From the NCBI RefSeq assembly GCF_030035675.1, contig NC_084489.1, positions 39,784,398-39,848,397 of the forward strand: a DNA stretch of 64,000 bases, read 5' to 3'. Below the pieces are notes generated by a model that did no database searches, was not told where the DNA came from, and saw only the letters and a program-made list of their open reading frames with translations. This document shows, in pieces, positions 56,140-64,000 of the stretch. Position 1 is the stretch's first letter; every line of letters starts with the position of its first letter. Position numbers and translations under genes: made by a program. This DNA comes from Rhineura floridana (lineage: Eukaryota; Chordata; Lepidosauria; Squamata; Rhineuridae).

Positions 56140-56335
56140 GGAAAGTGTGATTTGTTATTGTATTTTTATTTAAAGTTGTTATTGTTGCTTTTAAATAATG
56201 TTATCATCTTATTTAATTTTTGTAAATTGTATTGTTTTTATTGATATGTATTTCTATATTTGTGTTTATTTTTTGTAAGCCGCCTTGAGGGCCTTTTGGC
56301 CAAAAGGCAGCATAGAAATAAACCATAATAATAAT
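56140..56335 (+). repeat. LINE-type 3' tail
   Basis: GTAAGCCGCCTTGAGGGCC, AAAAGGCAGCATAGAAATAA and AATAATAATAAT. Paralogue of 51540-51765. Confidence 0.65.
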
Positions 56336-56809
56336 AATTCCCATGAAGAACTTGCCCCCCCCTCCGCCATGCAGAATCCACAACTTGGATCAGAGGGAAG
56401 GCGATAGGCCCAAACTGAATTGTTGCTTGTCATTACAGACTAATAGTGTTGCAGTGTATTGGCCCTTCTGGTTTGCCATACCAGGAACCACTGAGTCAGC
56501 TTTCAGGGTATGTGCTGTTTAGTTTTGGTTCTGCATTACAAGCAGCAACCTGCTGCAGAGTTTGTTCCCTCTATAAACTGTTTTATATTTAAGTTGTTGT
56601 TATACATATAATCTGTGTGGCTGCTTTTTCACAACACAGTGTGTAGGACCAGAGGTCTCAGCACAGTCTGCAACATACGTAGTTTGGTTCAGATCCACCC
56701 AGCTGCTAATGTAATGGAGTCATTTGGTAACCAAGATGCATTCTGCACTCTAGGCTGCACTGAATCCAAATGCTCCCACCCACATCCTTCACTTACAGTT
56801 GTACTACAC
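56336..56809. other. Intergenic, nothing recognised
   Basis: No gene or assigned repeat. Confidence 0.5.
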
Positions 56810-56935
56810 CGGAACTGGGAAGCCTTTGGATCTCCAGAGGTTGTTGGACTCCCAACTCCCATAGCCCTGACCAGTAAGGCCAATGATCAGGGAAGATGGG
56901 AGTTGTAGTCCAGAAGCACTTGGACTGCTAAAGAT
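56810..56935. repeat. Palindromic MITE copy
   Basis: GTTGTTGGACTCCCAACTCCC ... GGGAGTTGTAGTCCAGAAG. Member of the CCCATCAGCC-type palindrome group. Confidence 0.65.
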
Positions 56936-58344
56936 TCCACACTCTTGCATTACATCCATCCCAGATACTGAACCATCCCAGATAACTTATGGGAAATATG
57001 TAGCTCACGTGATCACAAGTTGATAAATGTTTATTCATATAATCTTTCTGGTTTTAAATTGTCAGTGAGACGGCTGCTGCAGTAAAATGCCCGCATCTAG
57101 TGGAAATGTTCATTCACAGAATAAGATTAGGATTTAATATTTTGTGTGTTGTGTTTTCTTTTTCAGTGAAAAGGGGGGTGTTTTGTAGTTGAGGTTAGGA
57201 ATACTCCAGATATATTAGTTGCTTGGTTCTAAGAGTTAAGAATTATGGGGTAGTAGTCAGTACTAGGCCTACTCTGAGTAGACCCATTGAAGTTAATAGA
57301 TATGACTAATTTAGGCTCATTAATTTTAGTGGGTCTAAATAGGAGTCAGTTGAATATAACCCATAGTTCACTTTCTACTGATGATTAAGGTCACTGCAGC
57401 ATATGTGTCTGCATATCCACAAGTAAGTTTGGAGAGTGGCTATTCAATTGCTTTCATTTCCAGGAAGCTTGTTAACTGTGCTTAGTGCTACCCACTTGCC
57501 ACAAGACTTACAGCTGGCTGCCATAAGTAATCTTGCCCCTATGTTGTACTTGTCTATATGTGGCAACTGGGAACGACAGTAGCAGCTAGAGATCTGAAAG
57601 CCCCATGTGTATGAGAAGGGATCTAATTGAACAACGTTATTAGCACTGGAGGATTGGCTCTACCATTGGGCAGTGAGATGGCTGCCTCAGGCATGCTGGG
57701 GACAGGAAATGGTGGTAAGATATTGGAAAACTGAGCTTTGTGTCCTATGCATCCTGCCCTGTGCCTCCTAAGTTAGTCTGCAGTGGAGCATGCTGCCAGG
57801 ACATGCTGCCACCTTCACCTTTGCCTCATGCAGCAAAATGTATTTGGCTGGTCCTGAATGCTGTCCTATAGGGTTTCAGGGCCATTAGCAACCCCAGGTA
57901 TTTTCTGATTCGGCCAGACTTCAAAACTCATCAGCTCCAGATGTTGGACCACCCTGAACTGCTGGCATCTGAAACATTCCTCTTTTGGCAGAATGTAAGA
58001 GGCCACCAGCAGACATCAAGTTGTTATCTAAGGCCCCTTTGGGTCATTCTGTTGGGTTGGCATAAGAGCAAGGGCTGCATCCTTTTTATCCTAAGCTTTT
58101 GCAAGATTGTACTTGCCACAAAGCATGGTGTAGTATGTCGGACTCTTTCTTGATGTGGTAACTAGTCATATTGTAAGCATTCCTAATTTTATTATATTTT
58201 TTACAGTTAACTACATGGTATATCTACTCACCTTCAACCTCTGAAATTTAGAACAAGGTGTGATGACAACAAGCTTAATTTCTAGTTGGGATAAGCTGCT
58301 GCTGCTGCTGCTTTTTAAAGTATTTCTAGCCCACAAGTCAGTGG
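56936..58344. other. Intergenic, nothing recognised
   Basis: No exon or assigned repeat. A (CTG)n-like run of six units at 58294-58312. Confidence 0.5.
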
Positions 58345-58475
58345 CTGCCAATGCAGTGCTCCCCAACATTGTTGGAATGTAAGTCCCATCATCCATGACT
58401 CTCGGCCATGCTGGCTTGAGCTGATGGGAGTTGGAGTCCAATAACATCTCGAGGGCACCATGTTGGATATCCCTA
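58345..58475. repeat. Palindromic hAT-like MITE copy
   Basis: CCAATGCAGTGCTCCCCAAC ... AACATCTCGAGGGCACCATG. Confidence 0.65.
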
Positions 58476-58559
58476 CCCTAAGTGTATGGGATGTTGGGTT
58501 GATGAAAGCACCTTTTCGTCCTTCAGCTTAGGAAGGGTTTTCTCTGATCCTTGTATGTT

Positions 58560-58705
58560 GTGATGTTGCTGTTTTATATTGTTCTGCTTGCTGATTGATT
58601 TATGACATTTGATTGTACTGTTGTATATTTTGTTGTTTCAATATGTTGTTTGCTACTTTGAGGGCCTTTGGGCTGAAAAGCAGTATATAAATAAAGTGTC
58701 GTCAT
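58560..58705 (+). repeat. LINE-type 3' tail
   Basis: GTTTGCTACTTTGAGGGCC, AAGCAGTATATAAATAAAG. Confidence 0.6.
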
Positions 58706-59637
58706 CAGATGCTTGACTGCTGTAGGTAGCCATCTGCTGAAAGCAGCAATGGTGAGGAAGAGCATGTCCAGCAGTTATTTGCCCAGGACTGTCTGCAGGA
58801 CTAATATCAGATGTCAGCCATGCTGGCTCTGTCACCACATTTTAAAAAGGTATTTCACCAATTAATTTAAATGACCTAAGTTTCCTTTGAATCTTGTTAA
58901 AGTCACATCCCTTCAAGGGGATTTGCCACTATGAATCAATTTCTTGCACAGAAAACAGATGCTTTCTGGAAATGGTAATAATGGATGAGCTGCATCTGTC
59001 AAAGCTTTGCTATTAATACCTCTAAATCATACCAGGCCATATGGGGTGGTCGCTAGAAGCTGTGCAGTGTGATGAAACCTTGGTGAGCACATCCACGTCG
59101 GAGGAGACTGACTGAAGGAAGCTGATTCCCCATGGGTATTGTGGGTTCTTCTGGCAGCAGAATCGGGGTGTAGCACTACAGAATCTGAGCATGGGGCAGC
59201 TTATAAGATCCTGCACCTCACAGGGGGCCTTCAAGTCATGCATCTCCCCGGGCCCTCATAACCTTCAGGAGGTGGAGTGTGCAAGCATTACATCTGACCT
59301 TTGCAGTTGCAAAGTGTAGATGGCAGCACTTTTAGGGTGGTGGGCCATCTGTCAGTCTTGGAGACTTAGCAAATGTTCTGCCTTACCATTCTCTGGAACA
59401 AATTTTCTTGCCACTGCAAGAAATCCTGAGCTGGCATCCACATTATTATTTATTTGGGAGATTCCCCCCCCCTGTTTTACAAGTTAAAAAGTACAAAATC
59501 CTCCCAGAATGGCTAATCAATATGAATAAGATAATGAAAACAATAGCATTAACAGCAACATGAAAACAGAAGCAGCAAAGAGATAATATTGCCAATTAAA
59601 ACCCTGTAAATTAAAGTTTTCAAAGTTAAATTCAAGC
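58706..59637. other. Intergenic, nothing recognised
   Basis: A reverse LINE-like tail fragment is possible at 59440-59600. No gene. Confidence 0.45.
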
Positions 59638-59712
59638 CCTGGGCTCCTGCTGGGAGGAAGGGTGGGATATAAATTAAATAATAAATAAAAATAAATAGAT
59701 AAATAAATAAAA
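59638..59712 (+). repeat. LINE-type 3' tail fragment
   Basis: CCTGGGCTCCTGCTGGGAGG, GGGATATAAATTAAATAATA and AATAAATAAA. Confidence 0.6.
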
Positions 59713-61790
59713 GGCCGGGGCAAATTAAAATCAGGCAAAGAACTTTCAGGGAAGAACGTTCCAAATTGAAGCACTGACCAGTAAGGTCCTCACATTGGTC
59801 ATCTCTGCACATGTCACCAGAATCTTGATCCTTCAGAAAAAGTTTAAGCAGATTTTCAAATATTCATTGTCACATACAAATTTGTGTTCCATTCCAACCA
59901 GTGAAGTATTCTGTGTGGCTCAAAAGCTTGCAATTGCCCATATAAATCAAAGTTGGCCCAATAAAACATATCCCCATTTCTAGTTGATATTTTATGGTAC
60001 AAAGTAAATGTTGTCTTGAGAACTGCTTGCCGTTCACCACATATAAAAAATATTTGCTCATTCAAGAAGTTTCCCACATATTCCAACCAGAAATGGAAGG
60101 CTAGATTGAACTGATCCCAAAATTCCTGAAAGAAAGTTAATAAAACGTCAATGTTTTAAATTGTTCCTGTGGCTAATATTGTGTTTTCTGCAATGCCTTG
60201 CATGTTGCTTGTTGTTGCACACAAACTTCCTCTTGGCCATTCAGAAATAATATTCCAGGATCTGAATTTTTCTCAACTGCTTTATATGTTGGGACAAGAC
60301 TGCTAGCGCAAACAGGATAGATGTAATTCTTTGATGCGTAGAGGAGTTCATAAACTATCAATATGTTGCAATCCTCTTATGCAAACCCCAGAATGAGATA
60401 TCCTGGAGTTTTTCTCCAGATCTAAAAACTGGGAATCAACTTTGGCAGAAAAAGAGATAAAGGTTTTATAAGGACACCTTTGAGACTTTTGAGACAGATT
60501 TATTATTATGGCATAAATTGTCAAGGACCAGATTCAACCAACAGATGCATGATGTTATTCTCATTTACCAGGTCTCTCTCTCTCTCTCTCTCTGACATTA
60601 TAAACAGTGGAGCCAGTGGCTATGAAATATAATACTAATACTAATACCATTCTATGTAAAGTTTAAATGTATATAAGAGAAGTACTGTGACCAATAATAA
60701 CAGTAATAACTGAAGTAACAAACTCTTTAAGTCTTAGTGCTTATTTACTTAACTAGTGCTTATTTAAGTAACATCTAAAGACAGATGCACATTAACAATT
60801 CTATGGACCATTTCAGGTGTAACCTTTCCCCATCTATTTAATATTTATATTTTATCCAGTATTTATTATCTTTATGAGATCATATGCAAACATAAAAAAA
60901 TCTCTCCTCCCACATTTTTGCCTCTCTCTTCCTTCTGCCCTACCCTCTTTGTTCATCACCTCCTTTATTCAACTACAAGGAAATACACAAAGGCAAATTT
61001 GAACAAAAGGAGGGAAGGACTTTTGGGGTAGAAGCCAGTTACAGGACTGGTTTTTGGGGGTTTTTATAGGGCTGGAGGATGAAAGAAAATGCATGAGCAG
61101 ATAACCCACCGGTTAATTAAACCTCAAAATATTAAGAGCATGTTTAATCAAACATGCTTTAATCAAATAAAAATCATATTTAATCAAATATGCTGCAAGC
61201 TTCTGAAGACACTTTAATTAGTTTGATAAAGAAATTATTCCACTACTTTTTTAAACAGGAATTTCAGGAAGATGTTCAAAATGTTTATTTAAAGCTGGAC
61301 TAAAGCGAATGTACATTTAAAGCCAAAGGGATTAATGGGTTGATTTAGTGTATTGAGAAGCTACACCATATTTGCACTAAATACTAGGGCTATCCTATAC
61401 ATCTCTATTCAGAAGCTCAATTCACTTCAGTGGGAGTTACTCCCATGGGTGTATAGGATTGTAGCCCAATACAGGCATTTTTTATAAATGCCCCTACATA
61501 AATGAAATTAAGTTTTGCACTGAGCCTGGAGGGAGAATTGGAGGGATAGTGAGCGGTTATTGTAGCTCAGTGATATAGTGAATCTTACACATTTTCAGCT
61601 TTTTGTGATTTTAGGTTGTTTTTAGCTGTTTTAATTATGCATTTTTAAATGGTTGTGACCTATAATAATAATGATGATGATGATGATGATGATGCATGGT
61701 CCATTGCTGCATTGTTCACAAAAGTCCTTCTCTTCCCAAACATAGCACAAACCTAGCTTCCCCAGTTTTAGAACAGTTGGGCTTGGCTTG
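59713..61790. other. Intergenic with microsatellites
   Basis: (CT)n at 60571-60593 and (GAT)n at 61670-61695. A short common motif lies at 61395-61470. No gene recognised. Confidence 0.5.
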
Positions 61791-61798
61791 GTTAACAT

Positions 61799-61914
61799 CA
61801 GAGCTTGGAAAAGTTACTTTTTTGAACTACAACTCCCATCAGTCCAATCCAGTGGCCATGCTGGCTGGGGCTGATAGGAGTTGTAGTTCAAAAAAGTAAC
61901 TTTTCCAAGCTCTG
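61799..61914. mobile_element. 116-bp hAT-like MITE, near-perfect palindrome
   Basis: 44-bp inverted terminal repeats, starting CAGAGCTTGGAAAAGTTAC, differ at one position. They are flanked by GTTAACAT at 61791-61798 and 61915-61922, a perfect 8-bp duplication. It is the non-autonomous partner of the larger derivative at 50178-50890. The sharp boundaries suggest a recent insertion. Confidence 0.9.
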
Positions 61915-61922
61915 GTTAACAT

Positions 61923-62937
61923 ACCCAAACTTCGGCCTGTGCCATTAAAAAAAAAAAGTATCTCTCTTTTTTATGAGTGGGGATAAGTCTAAAAGCATTA
62001 ACTGAACACTTGGTATGTTCAAGCTGTTGACTGTAGATGAACAGCAGAAACTGTTGTTCAGAAAATCACATTGTCATGGTGTTGCCACTTGAACATCTGA
62101 ATATCTCAAGAACAACTGAGCTTTTACTGCTTCCAGCACCGAACTCAGGCCAAAGGAAATCTGGAGTAGCAAATCTCACCAGCCCAGGAAGTTTCCTTCC
62201 TTCAGATAGGCTAGAGTTGGTCAGGTGATATACTCTGATTTCCCCACAAGAGGTTTCAGGTCAGATTTATTCATTTATTGGTTTGAGCAATGATGAGATT
62301 TGTTCATGCGGGCTATCAACTTGCTTTTGCTGAAAGAGAGCTGGGCAGGATTGCTAAACGACCAGAAAAACCTGGGAGAAGTGTGTTCCTCCTGCTGCTT
62401 CTGTTGTTTTGCTTGTGCCTTGGTTGCCACCATCCTTAGCTTTTCATTGTGTGAATAAGCTCCCCAGCCCCTCAATAATTCCTGGGCCTGCAGAGGACTC
62501 TGCTTTGGACCTGCCCATGTATCAACGTTTTTTATGTCTAGTGCAGCTCTGATGCACTCTGTGTGCTCTTCTGTTGCCACGGCTGTTGCAATTAGTTTTC
62601 CGCTTGTGTCAAACCAGAATTGGCAGCAAGACAGCAGCTTCTAAGAATCAGTAGGTATTTAAGGCAACTTGTGCAATATTTTATCGTATGGAAAAACAAA
62701 TGATTGACTGCTTAGAACTGATTGCAACAAACGCTCATGAAATTCAGGCTGATTCATTCTGCAGGGCACTGAAGAGTGGGAGGAAGTTCAAATGAAAGTG
62801 GCGTGGGCAGCAGCTAGGTGTACAGCGCAGGCTGCAAACAGGCTGTGAAAACAGCCAAACTTAAGGCCCTGTCAGACTTCTTCCAAGCGTAAAGGGAACA
62901 TTTGGAAAAAGAAGGAGCCAGGATGATGCTGTTGACC
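61923..62937. other. Intergenic, one unrecognised open frame
   Basis: A minus-strand frame from about 62628 to 62275 has no stop for about 118 codons and reads with a protein-like composition (WFDTSGKLIATAVATEEHTE, LRMVATKAQAKQQKQQ). I do not recognise it and see no splice or promoter context. Possibly chance. Confidence 0.3.
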
Positions 62938-62992
62938 AGGGTGGGGAACCTCAGGCCTTGGGGCCGAACGTGGCTCCCCAGGCCTCTACAGT
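62938..62992 (+). repeat. Dispersed repeat fragment
   Basis: GGTGGGGAACCTCAGGCCTTG ... CCCAGGCCTCTACA, the start of the 34060-34420 family. Confidence 0.5.
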
Positions 62993-63055
62993 AGGGCCCC
63001 GCTTCCCGGCGCTCTGCTTCCCGGCGTTCCACTAATGTGGCGTCTTTCATTTAAA
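62993..63055. repeat. Possible DNA transposon terminus
   Basis: TAGGGCCCCGCTTCCCGGCG with an internal near-repeat, CTTCCCGGCGTTCCACTAAT. The style resembles ends of pogo-like elements, but the second end is not seen. Confidence 0.25.
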
Positions 63056-63894
63056 AAACACAGGTGATCTTGTTTGGACCATACCCTGCAGCCAGCTTAT
63101 TATTAAGTTTGGCCGTGCTAGATTTCATTAAAACAGGTGAGTTATATTTCTGATTCTATGCAAGAACTTATTCTTACATAGATGCCATTTCCATGTAGGA
63201 AACTACATGATTTCCACATGTGAATGTGAATTGGCCTTTTAAAAAGTTGAACATGTCTCACAAAAAGCCGGTGTCAAGTTTAATTGCTGCTTCCAACTGC
63301 TGCTTTGCTAAAGCAATCAGTTCTTTGGGGGGTGTTTGAGTGGCGGGGGAAGTGAAGAAAGAAACTGCTCTCTCTGTTGGGCAATCAGCCTGTTTGACAA
63401 CTAACATAACGGGCATTGATCCACATGTCTGATGTCCAGGAAAAGCCTATGAATATGACAAATATTGTTTGAGGCAACTGGTTTGCATTAAACAGTTCAG
63501 TTGTTGCTTCCAATTAGCCTAGCTTGTGTGCTAGAGTGAGGGATGAGGGGGCTGATCAGATTGACAGTGGTATCAAGAGGGTTACTTGGTACTGAGTAGT
63601 GATGGACAGCTTGGTCCTAGGTTAATGAATGGTACTCAAGCTTCTACTGAGGCAGTGAGGAAGAGCTTTCAGTCTTCCTCTAACCTCTTTGTTTTTCTTG
63701 CGCACATACTGTGTTAGTGGCAGAAATGTGTGGGAGGTTTTTGCATCTGTGCTCACAATATTGGTTGATCGTGTTAGATTCTGGCAGGGATCACTGGCAA
63801 TATTATTGCTTTTCTTCCCACTCAAAAATACTCTTATGCACAGATAGAAAATTTCACAGTTTTGATATTGTCACTTCTGTCTTCCTTCTAGATC
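63056..63894. other. Intergenic, nothing recognised
   Basis: No gene or assigned repeat. Confidence 0.5.
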
Positions 63895-64000
63895 AGGGGT
63901 GGGGGACCTCTGGCCCTCTAGATATTGCTGAACTACAACTCCCATCAGCCCCAGCAAGCATGGCCAACAGTTGAGCATGATGGGAGTTACCGTTCGGCAA
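63895..64000. repeat. Palindromic MITE copy, cut by the window edge
   Basis: CAGGGGTGGGGGACCTCTGG, CCCTCTAGATATTGC, ACTACAACTCCCATCAGCC and ATGATGGGAGTTACCG. The right end lies beyond the window. Confidence 0.65.

Overview
This window looks like nuclear DNA of a squamate reptile, probably a lizard. It carries a BovB/RTE LINE 3' end, tRNA-headed SINEs that share a BovB-like tail (the Sauria SINE arrangement), CR1 and L2 LINEs, a nearly intact lizard-type L1, many short hAT-like MITEs and several LTR fossils. I cannot name the species. Host genes are sparse: one convincing multi-exon gene and one decayed exon of another.

The host gene, on the + strand at about 24.5-36.65 kb, is a tissue inhibitor of metalloproteinases, closest to TIMP1. 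Its coding exons are 25408-25540, 33628-33722, 35260-35377 and 36537-36645. They encode a signal peptide and a full N-terminal inhibitory domain with six cysteines. Intron phases fit and all splice sites are canonical. Two features suggest that the C-terminal domain may be missing. The cysteine that normally follows the last N-domain cysteine and pairs inside the C-terminal domain is absent. If the exon 4 donor is not used, the frame stops at once (TGA, 36647-36649). I found no C-terminal exon in the following 27 kb. A candidate non-coding first exon, with a TATA-like box and a strong donor, lies at about 24530-24609.

Layout. 1-1825: nothing recognised. 1834-6081: a 4.25-kb insertion bounded by hAT-type termini and a perfect 8-bp target duplication; it holds a SINE, a BovB tail, a CT minisatellite and a GC-rich block of alternating inverted repeats. 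6.4-16 kb: AT-rich dispersed repeats, a solo LTR, a Ty3/gypsy-like LTR-gag fossil, a MITE and an L1 3' fragment. 17.3-18.1 kb: an unrecognised open frame followed by a decayed FOXK1-like FHA exon. 19.8-23.1 kb: L2 LINE, Sauria SINE, MITEs. 24.5-36.65 kb: the TIMP gene, with a 5.67-kb L1 (26877-32547, 19-bp target duplication) in its first coding intron. 36.7-64 kb: gene-poor repeat-rich DNA with CR1, solo LTRs, an LTR nested in a SINE, hAT derivatives and microsatellites.

Apart from the TIMP exons, the window mostly records repeated transposon insertion, often one element inside another. All family assignments come from reading motifs by eye; no database search was possible.
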